Assembly (NCBI GenBank): GCA_910587945.1
Contig: CAJUNI010000056.1
Location: forward strand, 1 to 14,453
Direction: 5' to 3'
From: an uncultured Parvibacter sp.
GTDB lineage: Bacteria; Actinomycetota; Coriobacteriia; Coriobacteriales; Eggerthellaceae
Length of the DNA: 14,453 nt
Shown here one piece after another: positions 6,054 through 14,117 of the stretch. A program made the translations under genes and the position numbers. Positions within the stretch are counted from its first letter, which is position 1. Every line of letters begins with the position of its first letter. The notes beneath the pieces were generated by a model, which ran no database searches, was not told the DNA's origin, and was given only the letters and a program-made list of their open reading frames with translations.

Positions 6054-8366
6054 ATGAGTGAACAGAAGAGGAGTGAAGAGGGGAGTGTTTCGAGCCCGGT
6101 GATCCGGAAGCGCTACATAGCTACATTCGCGTTGGCCCTGACGGTCATCGTGGGTGTTGTTGTCTTTTACCTCTCTAGCTTGCAAGCCTCTCTTACGAGC
6201 AATCTCATGACCTCGGTAGATGAAATCTCTCTTCACGATGTGGAATCTATTGAAGCCTGGCTCGATACTACGTGGAGTCGTTTGGATTCAGTTTCTAATC
6301 GCCTGGAGGCTACCAAGGTGGACTCCGTATTTGAGGCGGAACAAGAGCTCAACATTGAGGCTGCCTCTTCGGAGATGTTTGATGCCCTCTATCTCCTTGC
6401 GGCCGATGGCACTCTCTATAGCTCAACCTATGTTGAGTTGACTGATGTTGAGCATAGTTATGATGAGCTTATGGCTACGGGTCAAGACCGTTTCGCCATG
6501 CTCTACGAAGAAGAAAACGGGCGTCTCGAAACCACTAAGGAATCATTGATTTACGGGGTAAGAATTGACAGCCTCTTTATTGAAGGTCAGGAATTCATTG
6601 CGGTTTTGGGCCGAAGTGATGTGTCCACTATTCGCAATCAGCTGCTCATAGAAAGCTTTGATGGTCAGGGCATTTCCAGCGTGGTGAATTCTCGGGGTTA
6701 TTACATTGTGAATTCGTCTCCGGCCACCGATCTTGCCGGGCGCGATAACTTCTATGACATGTTGGAGGCAGGCCATCTTGAAGGTGGTGTCACCATTGAT
6801 GATATTCGCAATAACATCATTGAAGGAGAGCGGTTTACGGTCGATTGTGTGACGGCAGACCACCAGGCATTGGTGCTGAGCTTCGCTCCCGTGAAGGGAA
6901 CTAACTGGTCGTTCTTGATGGCGGTTCCTACCAAAGTTTTTGAAGAGCGTTTTGCGCCGTTTATGACGATGACCGTCGGCATGATGATTGTGGTTGTGCT
7001 GGTTTTGGCTCTTATGATGGCACTTCTGTATCGATTTATGCGCCGCTCTGTGGTGGCTCGCGCGGAATCCGATGCTCGCGCTGAATTCCTTTCTAATATG
7101 AGCCATGAAATTCGTACGCCCCTCAATGGCATTATTGGTATTCAGCATCTTATGACTCGTCATCTTGACGAGCCGAGCGTCATGCAAGACTACGTACGAA
7201 AACTGGGTAATGCGGCTCAATACCTGCTTTCTCTTGTGAATGACGTGCTTGACGTGTCAAAGCTTCAAGCAGGAAAAATGAATGTAGTAAGTGAGCCCTT
7301 TAATCTTCACGAAGTTATTGAAAATGTCTGCGAAATGCAGCGGGAGCCGATGGCTGATAAGGGTACTAAATTCACCCTCGACGAAACCGACTTACGGTGG
7401 GTCTGCTTAACGGGAGATGGCGTGCGTTTAAGCCAGGTCATCATGAATATTTTGTCGAATGCGGTGAAGTTTACGCCTCGGGATGGCTCCATTGATGTGG
7501 CGGTACGCCAGAAGCTTCTGGTGTCGAGCGAAGTGGCCACAACTATCACCATCCGCGATACTGGCTGCGGCATGACGCCGGAATTCCAAAAGCACATCTT
7601 TGACGCCTTTACCCAAGAGCGTAATCGTAATTCCGAATCTCAAAAGGGTACCGGACTTGGTATGTCTATTAGTTTCATGCTGATGGGGCTCATGGGAGGC
7701 ACGCTGTCAGTAAAAAGTACGCTGGGGAAAGGGTCGTGCTTCACCATCTATTTACCCGCTTATCCCGGAAAACTTTCGGGTTCGGTCTCCGGTTTGACGG
7801 AGGCTCCAAAGGCGAAAGAGGGAAGCACTCAAGCGTTGGTTGAAGCGTCAGCCCACGCTTTGGCTCAGGGGGTTTTGGAGGGCTCTGAGGAGAGTGGGAA
7901 AGAGGCCGCTGCCACTACGGTGCACTCCGATGCTCTTCCGGGATCCGGAGCGGATTCAAAGAGCGAAGAAGTGCCGAAAGTCTATCGCGTATTGGTAGCA
8001 GAGGATAATGAGCTTAACGCAGAAATCATCAGCACGCTGCTTACGGAAGAGGGCTTTGAAGTGGTGGTTGCCGGGGATGGTAAAGAGGCCCTCACGCGCT
8101 TTGAGGAGTCAACTCCTGGGTTCTACACCGTTATCCTTATGGACGCTCAAATGCCTGTGATGGATGGCTACGAATCTGCCCAAGCTATCCGCGCCCTAAA
8201 TCATCCCGATGCGCAATCGGTTCCCATCATAGCCTGCACGGCCTCCACTTTTGCCGAGGATCGCGCGCGGGCAGAAGCGGCTGGTATGACCGATTTTGTC
8301 GCAAAGCCTATTGATATTTCCGCGCTCTTAGTGAAGCTTGATGCCCTTATCAAAGGAGGTCAGTAA
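6054..8366 (+). CDS. Hybrid sensor histidine kinase with extracytoplasmic sensor domain and C-terminal receiver
   Basis: Inner-membrane sensor of 770 residues. A membrane segment at about 21-43 and a second at about 302-326 enclose an extracytoplasmic domain of about 258 residues, with Cache-like features (YLLAADGTLYSS near 113-124; a second lobe near 205-300). No HAMP domain is evident: the second segment runs almost directly into HisKA, with phospho-accepting His351 in SNMSHEIRTPLNG. HATPase_c follows: N-box NILSN (465-469), DTGCGM (502-507), GTGLGM (532-537). An Ala/Glu/Ser-rich linker (about 572-641) leads to a complete receiver with Glu650/Asp651, phospho-accepting Asp697, Thr729 and Lys751. 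All catalytic residues are present, so it should autophosphorylate and pass phosphate to its own receiver; no Hpt protein or DNA-binding regulator is in the window. The stop overlaps the ATG of the next gene by one base, tying it to the binding protein. The Shine-Dalgarno site is weak (GGTGA, 6036-6040). Confidence 0.94.
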   Translation: MSEQKRSEEGSVSSPVIRKRYIATFALALTVIVGVVVFYLSSLQASLTSNLMTSVDEISLHDVESIEAWLDTTWSRLDSVSNRLEATKVDSVFEAEQELNIEAASSEMFDALYLLAADGTLYSSTYVELTDVEHSYDELMATGQDRFAMLYEEENGRLETTKESLIYGVRIDSLFIEGQEFIAVLGRSDVSTIRNQLLIESFDGQGISSVVNSRGYYIVNSSPATDLAGRDNFYDMLEAGHLEGGVTIDDIRNNIIEGERFTVDCVTADHQALVLSFAPVKGTNWSFLMAVPTKVFEERFAPFMTMTVGMMIVVVLVLALMMALLYRFMRRSVVARAESDARAEFLSNMSHEIRTPLNGIIGIQHLMTRHLDEPSVMQDYVRKLGNAAQYLLSLVNDVLDVSKLQAGKMNVVSEPFNLHEVIENVCEMQREPMADKGTKFTLDETDLRWVCLTGDGVRLSQVIMNILSNAVKFTPRDGSIDVAVRQKLLVSSEVATTITIRDTGCGMTPEFQKHIFDAFTQERNRNSESQKGTGLGMSISFMLMGLMGGTLSVKSTLGKGSCFTIYLPAYPGKLSGSVSGLTEAPKAKEGSTQALVEASAHALAQGVLEGSEESGKEAAATTVHSDALPGSGADSKSEEVPKVYRVLVAEDNELNAEIISTLLTEEGFEVVVAGDGKEALTRFEESTPGFYTVILMDAQMPVMDGYESAQAIRALNHPDAQSVPIIACTASTFAEDRARAEAAGMTDFVAKPIDISALLVKLDALIKGGQ
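8352..8360 (+). promoter_or_regulatory. Consensus Shine-Dalgarno site for the solute-binding protein, inside the kinase gene
   Basis: AAAGGAGGT is complementary to the 16S rRNA tail over nine bases and sits five bases before the ATG at 8366. It is the strongest ribosome binding site in the window, much better than that of the kinase upstream. This suggests the lipoprotein is made in excess over the kinase from a shared message. Confidence 0.75.
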
Positions 8367-9721
8367 TGGTCTCAGGGAATAAGCATGAAGGTTCTAGGTT
8401 CCTAACCAATGCTGGGTTGGTGCTGGCTTTGCTACTTGCGGTAGTACTGAGCGTTGCGCCTCTGTTGAGCGGTTGCAGCGCAGTTCCCACAAACGAACCT
8501 GTTCAGATTGTCATCAAGGTGCCGCGTACCAGCCACTCTTCTCTTAATGACGAGTCCATTAGCACCATTGACGAAGTCGTGACCTTGATGGCTGAGGATT
8601 TTATGGAGTCCTACTCTCAGCCCGTGGATGTTAAGGTGGAAGTGTTTGAGCAATCGGCCTATGAAGATGCCGTAGCAGGATCCTTCGATACCGATAAAGC
8701 AGCCGATGTGCTCTATGGGGACTATTTCAACATGTCGACGTTCATCCACTCCGGTCACGTGGTGCCCTTAGATGACATCATTACGCCAGAGCTGCAGCAA
8801 GACATCTATCCCTTTTTATGGGAGCTGAGTACGGTTGAGGACGGTGTCTATATGATGCCCTACCTCGCGCGCCAGAATGTGCTTGCCTACAACAAGGACT
8901 TATTCCGCCAAGCGGGCCTTGAATCCTATATCCAGGACGACGGCATTCAATCTTGGACTCAAGAGGAATGGACCATCATACTGGATACCCTGGCTGCTAA
9001 TCTTCCTCAAAATACCTTCCCCCTTATGATGTATGCCCATAGTTCCCAGGGGGACACCCATATCATGACGATGCTGCGGGCCTATGGATCACCCTTCTTT
9101 GATGAGCATGGGCACTTTGCTCTTTCAGATCTTGAGGCGGTTCAGGCGCTGGACTGGATTCAGCAGGGTGTTGATCGTGGTTGGTATCCTCCCCATGCGG
9201 AGAATCTAGAGATTGAGGATTGCTCTCGTTTGTTTAGGGGAGGGCAGCTGGCGATTTATATGATTAATAACGTGTCTGTGGGGCGCTACGGCGATAGCAT
9301 CGGACTGGTAAACTTCCCTGGCCCAGATGGCGGCAACGCCACGATGTTTGTTTCTGGCTTTGAAGTCTTTGATAATGGTGATCCTGAGAAGTTGCAGGTG
9401 GCAAAAGACTTTCTGGCTCATGTCTATGGTTCAGAGCCCCTGATGGAATATGCGGCAGGAACTATTCCTGCCTCCATGACGGTGGCCGAAAAATACGCTG
9501 ATGAAACACCGCGCTTTACCGACTTCCAGGAAAACCAAACGAATGTGGTGGACTTTACGGGAGGAAACCCGGACACGCTTTCGGTACGCGAGGTATTTCA
9601 CGAGGGAATGGCTAAGCTTCTTCGTAAAGAATTAACCCCTGAAGAGACAGCGGCCTGGATTGATGAGCGAGCGAATAACGCTATTGATGCCGGATGGGCT
9701 ACCCATGTGATTCATAGTTAG
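8366..9721 (+). CDS. Extracellular solute-binding lipoprotein, family 1 (orphan)
   Basis: Exported lipoprotein of 451 residues. The N terminus has a positively charged region, a hydrophobic segment (about 17-34) and the lipobox LSGC with lipidated Cys37, so it is expected to be tethered outside the membrane. The mature part resembles ABC-type family 1 solute-binding proteins, which usually take sugars or oligosaccharides: a VLAYNKDLFRQAGLE segment (about 171-185), an SWTQEEW segment, and a C-terminal hinge and helical region with LDWIQQGVDRGWYPP and GGQLAIYMINN. The ligand cannot be assigned. No permease or ATPase gene accompanies it; instead the start overlaps the stop of a sensor kinase with a large extracytoplasmic domain. 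I infer that it may present ligand to the kinase, as periplasmic binding proteins do for sensors such as VirA and LuxQ. Alternatively it serves a transporter encoded elsewhere. Confidence 0.9.
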   Translation: MVSGNKHEGSRFLTNAGLVLALLLAVVLSVAPLLSGCSAVPTNEPVQIVIKVPRTSHSSLNDESISTIDEVVTLMAEDFMESYSQPVDVKVEVFEQSAYEDAVAGSFDTDKAADVLYGDYFNMSTFIHSGHVVPLDDIITPELQQDIYPFLWELSTVEDGVYMMPYLARQNVLAYNKDLFRQAGLESYIQDDGIQSWTQEEWTIILDTLAANLPQNTFPLMMYAHSSQGDTHIMTMLRAYGSPFFDEHGHFALSDLEAVQALDWIQQGVDRGWYPPHAENLEIEDCSRLFRGGQLAIYMINNVSVGRYGDSIGLVNFPGPDGGNATMFVSGFEVFDNGDPEKLQVAKDFLAHVYGSEPLMEYAAGTIPASMTVAEKYADETPRFTDFQENQTNVVDFTGGNPDTLSVREVFHEGMAKLLRKELTPEETAAWIDERANNAIDAGWATHVIHS

Positions 9722-9774
9722 TCAGCGACAACGGAAGCGATGAGTTCGAATAGACGGTTTAGAAGGGTAGATTC

Positions 9775-10983
9775 ATGGTAGTACGTGCTGAGGATGGCAC
9801 ATTATTTGTAGAAGATAACGAAGACGCACTCGATTCTCATGAGTCCGCGTTTTCTTCTATCGCTATTGCGGGTTTGGGCCTTATTGGGGCCTCGTTGGCA
9901 GCGGCATTGCAGGCTGCCTATCCCTCGGTAGAGATCTTGGGTATCGATACCGACGAAGCAACGCGTCTAGGCGCCAAGGAAAAAGGATGGGTCGCGGAGG
10001 CCTGCGCTCCGGAAGATCCACGCTTTGAGGACTTCATGCGGAACCAATGTGACCTCATTGTGTTGGCAACGCCGGTAGCGGCCGTAGATGACTATTTTGA
10101 GCGCTTGGCTTCCTGGGATTATCGGGGGCTTATTACTGACACTATTTCCACAAAGGCTCATGTTCTCGCATCGGCGGAAACGCTGCTTCCATACCCCGAA
10201 AACTATATTCCGGGTCACCCGATGGCGGGCTCTGAGCAAAACGGAATTGCGGGGGCTCGGGAAGACCTCTTCCAAGGGTCTAATTGGATTTTGTGCCCCG
10301 ATGAACGCACGGCACCTGAGCATTTTCAACAACTCCATGAACTCATCACGGGTATGGATGCTCGGGTAGTGTCTCTTCATCGCGAAGATCACGATAAAGC
10401 GGTGGCTATCGTGAGCCATGTGCCTCACATTGTGGCCTCTTCGTTGATGGCTTTGGCGAGCCGTCATGCTGATGATTCGCTATCTTTGATGCGCTTGGCT
10501 GCAGGCGGCTTTAAGGATTCTACGCGTATTGCTGCGGGCTCTCCTCAGCTATGGTGCGGCATCGCTTTTGACAACGCCCAGGCTCTAAGCGGTGGACTCC
10601 GTGAAATGCAAGCTATCATTGGGTCCTATGCCGATGCCCTTGAGACGGGGAATCGTGCTGAGCTTACGGAGCAGCTGGCTCAGGCGGCCGAAGCGCGGCG
10701 GGCACTCCCGGCGGCCTGGGTGCCTTCCACTGACAATCTGCTGGAGGTACGCATCCCCATGCGTAACCGTACGGGTGTCGTAGCCGAAGTTACTACCATT
10801 GCTAGTTCGGTGGGTTGCAATATTCAATCTATCGACATCGACCACATTACCGAAGGCAATGCAGTGCTTTCTCTTATCCTCACTGACGAAGGAGATATTG
10901 GCAAACTATCTATTCAGCTTATAGCTGCGGGTTTCTCGGTTTCTTTCAGTCCTATTCTTGTAAAGGAGAACGCCCATGTCTGA
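9775..10983 (+). CDS. tyrA: Prephenate dehydrogenase with C-terminal ACT domain
   Basis: Oxidatively decarboxylates prephenate to 4-hydroxyphenylpyruvate with NAD(P)+, the committed step to tyrosine; use of arogenate cannot be excluded. At 402 residues it contains a Rossmann fold with GLGLIGAS (33-40), an acidic end of the second strand in GIDTD (56-60), the catalytic-site motif GHPMAGSEQNG (147-157, His148), and SHVPH (214-218) in the helical dimerisation domain. An ACT domain (about 322-395, beginning LEVRIPMRNRTGVVAEV) suggests feedback control by tyrosine. About 27 residues precede the Rossmann fold, rather acidic and slightly longer than usual, but no later in-frame ATG fits and AAGGG (9763-9767) supports this start. 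The stop overlaps aroA by 8 bases, so the two aromatic-pathway genes are coupled; the gap to the upstream lipoprotein gene is 53 bases. Confidence 0.94.
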   Translation: MVVRAEDGTLFVEDNEDALDSHESAFSSIAIAGLGLIGASLAAALQAAYPSVEILGIDTDEATRLGAKEKGWVAEACAPEDPRFEDFMRNQCDLIVLATPVAAVDDYFERLASWDYRGLITDTISTKAHVLASAETLLPYPENYIPGHPMAGSEQNGIAGAREDLFQGSNWILCPDERTAPEHFQQLHELITGMDARVVSLHREDHDKAVAIVSHVPHIVASSLMALASRHADDSLSLMRLAAGGFKDSTRIAAGSPQLWCGIAFDNAQALSGGLREMQAIIGSYADALETGNRAELTEQLAQAAEARRALPAAWVPSTDNLLEVRIPMRNRTGVVAEVTTIASSVGCNIQSIDIDHITEGNAVLSLILTDEGDIGKLSIQLIAAGFSVSFSPILVKENAHV

Positions 10984-12295
10984 GGAAGTCACCATCATTG
11001 AACCCCTTGCCGGGCCCTTGTGCGGGACCGCGACAGTACCGGGTGATAAGTCTATTTCTCATCGCGCTGTTCTTTTCTCTGCTATGGCGGAAGGAACGTC
11101 CCAGTTACAAGGAGTATTGGATTCTCAAGATGTGCGCTCTTCCATGGGTGCGGTAGAAGCCTTAGGCGCTCAGGTGGATTTAGTGGAACAACCCGATGGC
11201 TCGTTGGCGGGCTCGGTTACTGGCTGGGGAGCGGCTGGCCCTCGGCAACCGGAGGAGCCCATTGATTGCGGCAATTCGGGTACCACGGCGCGCTTGTTGA
11301 TGGGTGTGCTTGCGCCTTGGCCGATTACAGTAGAGCTTACGGGTGATGAGTCGTTAACGAAGCGTCCCATGCGCCGGATTACGGCACCCTTGATGAAAAT
11401 GGGAGTGACGTTTAAGCCCGACGGACGGGAGCACTTACCGCTGCAAGAAACGGGCACCGACCACTTGCGAGCTCTGACCTATACCATGCCTATGGCCTCG
11501 GCTCAGCTAAAAACCGCTATTTTGCTAGCGGGGGTCTATGCCAACGGAACCACCTCAATTACCGAGCCGGCACCGTCGCGCAATCATACCGAACTCATGC
11601 TGCCGGAATATGGCGTCACCACCATGGCCGCTACCGGGAGTGCCTCGGTAAAAGGCCCGGCGGTGATGAAAGCTTCCGATGTGGTAGTGCCGGGGGATCC
11701 GTCTTCGGCTGCGTTTTTAGCCTCGGCTGCGGTGTTGTGTCCCCATAGCGATATCACCATTGAGAATGTCTCTTTGAATCCGGCTCGCATTGGTTTTGTG
11801 CGCACGCTTGAGCGAATGGGTGCCGATATTGTGGAACATCGCCTCACGAGCGAAGGTAAAGAACCCTGTGGAACAATCCAGGTGCGGGGCGGCGCGCGAC
11901 TGCGGGGTTGCGAGGTACCGTCCCAACACATCGCAAGCCTTGTGGATGAAATTCCGGTGTTGTCTTTGGTTGCAGCCCATGCTCAAGGGATTACTGTGTT
12001 CAAGGATGTCTCCGAGCTTAAGGTGAAAGAAACTGACCGGGTGGCCGCCATCATTGAAGGCCTGAGCCTTCTGGGTGTAGACGCCTGGGAAGAGGGCGAC
12101 GATTTATGTATTGAAGGCCAGCCCCAATTGGAGGTTCCTGAGGGTCTTGTTTTTGATTCCCATGGGGATCATCGCCTGGCGATGACCTGGGCGCTGGTGG
12201 GACTTACGGGATCAATACCGGTTGCCATAAAAGATTTCGCTTGTGTGGCCGTAAGTTATCCCCATTTTCTTGAAGCTATGAAGGCCTTAGCCTAA
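10976..12295 (+). CDS. aroA: 3-phosphoshikimate 1-carboxyvinyltransferase (EPSP synthase)
   Basis: Transfers the enolpyruvyl group of phosphoenolpyruvate to shikimate-3-phosphate, the penultimate step to chorismate, and is the glyphosate target. The 439 residues cover both inverse alpha/beta domains. Visible motifs: PGDKSISHRAVLFSAMAEG (22-40, with Lys25, Ser26 and Arg30 at the substrate site), DCGNSGTTARLLMG (97-110, the PEP/glyphosate loop), GDESLTKRPMRRI (123-135), VDEIPVL with the catalytic Asp324, KVKETDR, and DSHGDHRLAM near the C terminus. The NSGTT loop and the closing SYP segment resemble Gram-positive enzymes such as that of Bacillus more than the enterobacterial class. The Gly of the NSGTT loop is present, so no inherent glyphosate resistance can be claimed. 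AAAGGAG (10962-10968) precedes the ATG, which overlaps tyrA by 8 bases. Confidence 0.96.
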   Translation: MSEEVTIIEPLAGPLCGTATVPGDKSISHRAVLFSAMAEGTSQLQGVLDSQDVRSSMGAVEALGAQVDLVEQPDGSLAGSVTGWGAAGPRQPEEPIDCGNSGTTARLLMGVLAPWPITVELTGDESLTKRPMRRITAPLMKMGVTFKPDGREHLPLQETGTDHLRALTYTMPMASAQLKTAILLAGVYANGTTSITEPAPSRNHTELMLPEYGVTTMAATGSASVKGPAVMKASDVVVPGDPSSAAFLASAAVLCPHSDITIENVSLNPARIGFVRTLERMGADIVEHRLTSEGKEPCGTIQVRGGARLRGCEVPSQHIASLVDEIPVLSLVAAHAQGITVFKDVSELKVKETDRVAAIIEGLSLLGVDAWEEGDDLCIEGQPQLEVPEGLVFDSHGDHRLAMTWALVGLTGSIPVAIKDFACVAVSYPHFLEAMKALA

Positions 12296-12308
12296 CGGGA
12301 TATCATGA

Positions 12309-12369
12309 AGATGCGAGAACCTGGAACGAGGCGCATCTAGGGGTGAAAAGCTGGGCAGCCCGAAAGGGC
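12309..12369 (+). other. Structured leader between aroA and cmk: two stem-loops
   Basis: AGATGCG (12309-12315) is perfectly complementary to CGCATCT (12332-12338), with a 16-base loop. A second element, GCCC-GAAA-GGGC (12358-12369), is a four-pair GC stem capped by a GNRA-type tetraloop. The cmk ribosome binding site AAAGGA (12381-12386) starts 11 bases later. There is no U-tract, so neither looks like an intrinsic terminator. They might shape translation or RNA processing of cmk-plsC-ispH; no known riboswitch or leader is recognised. Confidence 0.35.
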
Positions 12370-12391
12370 GCTTAATGAAGAAAGGATCACT

Positions 12392-13087
12392 ATGATCATT
12401 GCCATTGATGGACCTTCCGGAGCGGGAAAATCTACCGTTGCCAAAGCGGTGGCTAAGAAAATGGGCTTTTCCTGCCTTGATACGGGTGCTATGTACCGCG
12501 CGGTGGCGTGGCGCGGAATCCAAGACGGTATTGCCTTAGAAGATGCTGAGGCCTTAGGAGAAATCGCCCGTACGTGTCCAATCTCTTTTGGTCATGTAGA
12601 AGGAGACCCCGTTCCGCGCCGCGTATTTATTGATGGACAGGAGATAACCGAGGCCATTCGTACCGCAGAAATCGATCGCGCAGTAAGCCCTGTGTCCGCT
12701 ATTCCCTCTGTGCGTGAGGCATTGGTAGATCAGCAGCGACGCATTGGTTCGGAAGGGAACTATGTCATCGAGGGTCGCGACATTGGTACGGTGGTATTCC
12801 CGCAGGCAGAAGTGAAGATTTTCCTGACAGCCTCCGATGAAGAGCGAGCCCATCGTCGGGTGCGTCAAAACGTTGATCGTGGCGTCGGCCACATTGATTA
12901 CGACGTGGTGCTGGAAGACTTACGCCAGCGTGATAAGCGCGACTCGAGCCGGGCTACCTCACCCTTGAAGCCGGCCGAAGATGCCCATCATATCGACTCC
13001 ACAGACCAATATATCGAAGATGTGATTGAGGAGATTTGTTCCTTAGCGGAAGCTGCCGGCGCGGTTCGTCCGAAGGCACAGGAGTAA
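12392..13087 (+). CDS. cmk: Cytidylate kinase
   Basis: Phosphorylates CMP and dCMP with ATP, returning cytidine nucleotides released by RNA turnover and lipid synthesis to the diphosphate level. The 231 residues match the usual bacterial length. The P-loop is GPSGAGKST (7-15); LDTGAMYRAVAW (29-40) forms part of the nucleotide-binding site; EGRDIGTVVFP (127-137) and RDKRDSSR (180-187) are the expected monophosphate-binding and lid motifs. The CMP-binding insert lies around 60-125. The ATG at 12392 follows AAAGGA at five bases. plsC begins four bases after the stop, and cmk-plsC-ispH is a recurring Gram-positive order. Lipid synthesis uses CTP and releases CMP, so sharing a transcript with an acyltransferase is metabolically sensible. 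Confidence 0.96.
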   Translation: MIIAIDGPSGAGKSTVAKAVAKKMGFSCLDTGAMYRAVAWRGIQDGIALEDAEALGEIARTCPISFGHVEGDPVPRRVFIDGQEITEAIRTAEIDRAVSPVSAIPSVREALVDQQRRIGSEGNYVIEGRDIGTVVFPQAEVKIFLTASDEERAHRRVRQNVDRGVGHIDYDVVLEDLRQRDKRDSSRATSPLKPAEDAHHIDSTDQYIEDVIEEICSLAEAAGAVRPKAQE

Positions 13088-13091
13088 TTTC

Positions 13092-14117
13092 ATGAGCCTC
13101 TTTTTGCCCTATGAAGCCATGTGGGATCGGCCATTGGGAGGCAACTCCACCGAGAAGCAGATTCCTCATTGGTTCGGCAACCTCGCCTGGATTGTGATCG
13201 GAGGGCTTTGCAAGCTTCTCTTTCGCTATCGAGTGGACAATCGCGAAGCATTGCGAGCGTTCAAAGGGGTCAGTGGTGTAGTCGTTGTGGCTAATCACAC
13301 CTCTTTTTTGGATGTCGTCTTCATGTATCTATCGGCTCGTCCATCTCAGTGGATTCGACTTATGGGTCGCGACAGCCTCTTCGACAATGCTCATGGGTTG
13401 TTGGGTCAGGCGCTCTCACGGGTGGGCGCGTTCCCAGTCAAGCGCGATTCGGCGGACCGTAAAGCTATCAAGCGGGCTACTGCTATGTTGAAGCGTCAAG
13501 AATTGGTGGGTATCCTTCCCGAAGGCACGCGTCGAGGGAAGGGCACTAAGACGCCCGAGATTCATGGGGGCGCATCTTTTATTGCTCGGATGGGCCATGC
13601 TCCCATTCTGCCCATGACGGTGCGCAATGCTGAAGAGGTCAAGCAAAAAGGACGAGGACTGCGCTTTCCGAAAATCACCATTGAATACGGCAATCCGATC
13701 CTGGTGGGTGATTTTGATTTCCTTCCCAAGGATGATCGTCTCGAAGCTTGTACGTGGTATGCCATGCGCGAGTGCTTTGCGCTTTCGCTGCGCATTCCGG
13801 CGGAAGAAGTCAAAATGAATGAACTCTTCCCCGATGCGCGGGATTTCTCTCAGGAGTTCGCGCTGCATCCGTTGCCGGTTCATGAGGCCTCAACCCTGGC
13901 AGCGCAAATTATCGAGGAGAATGCGCGCAAGGAAGCGGCCCAACAAGAGCGGGCACGCAACTCTGAGGGAGAAGAGGCAGCTTCGACTTCTGTTTCGGTC
14001 TCCCCAAGCGCTTCGACGGCTGCTGACGTCTCCACTGGTTCTGCTACTCAGGCTTCTGGAGTCGCGGTCGCTGAGGACGCTTCGAGTGCGTCCATCTCTG
14101 CTAAGGATGAGAACTAA
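13092..14117 (+). CDS. plsC: 1-acyl-sn-glycerol-3-phosphate acyltransferase, with a low-complexity C-terminal tail
   Basis: Membrane-associated acyltransferase that acylates lysophosphatidic acid at sn-2 to give phosphatidic acid, the precursor of all phospholipids. Catalytic motif NHTSFLD (68-74, His69 and Asp74) and substrate motif EGTRR (144-148) are intact, along with FPVKRDSADRKAIKRA (114-129) and ILPMTVRNA (172-180). One hydrophobic stretch near 31-44 could anchor it. The catalytic part ends near 255; residues from about 276 to 341 form a charged helix followed by a Ser/Ala/Thr/Val-rich, probably disordered tail without recognisable motif. The frame is uninterrupted through the tail, so it is a true extension rather than a frameshift product. 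GGAG (13081-13084) serves the ATG at 13092. The stop shares one base with the ispH ATG (TAATG), indicating coupling. Confidence 0.93.
   Translation: MSLFLPYEAMWDRPLGGNSTEKQIPHWFGNLAWIVIGGLCKLLFRYRVDNREALRAFKGVSGVVVVANHTSFLDVVFMYLSARPSQWIRLMGRDSLFDNAHGLLGQALSRVGAFPVKRDSADRKAIKRATAMLKRQELVGILPEGTRRGKGTKTPEIHGGASFIARMGHAPILPMTVRNAEEVKQKGRGLRFPKITIEYGNPILVGDFDFLPKDDRLEACTWYAMRECFALSLRIPAEEVKMNELFPDARDFSQEFALHPLPVHEASTLAAQIIEENARKEAAQQERARNSEGEEAASTSVSVSPSASTAADVSTGSATQASGVAVAEDASSASISAKDEN

Noticed and set aside
6543..7220. Minus-strand open frame of 225 codons opposite the kinase gene
   Set aside because: It lies fully within a gene with intact kinase motifs, has no recognisable domain or convincing ribosome binding site, and has shadow-frame composition rich in His, Arg and Ile.
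5975..9774. Kinase/lipoprotein pair as a mobile element or genomic island insertion
   Set aside because: No integrase, transposase, flanking direct repeats or tRNA gene is visible, and base composition looks like the neighbours by eye. Only its position among core genes suggests insertion.
11273..11312. Glyphosate-insensitive type EPSP synthase
   Set aside because: The PEP loop reads NSGTT with the glycine kept; the insensitive enzymes are known for changes in this loop, so no resistance can be inferred from sequence alone.
13917..14117. Possible frameshift producing the odd plsC tail
   Set aside because: The frame ends in the TAATG junction that starts ispH, and the tail has an ordinary charged helix before the low-complexity run, so a genuine extension is simpler.
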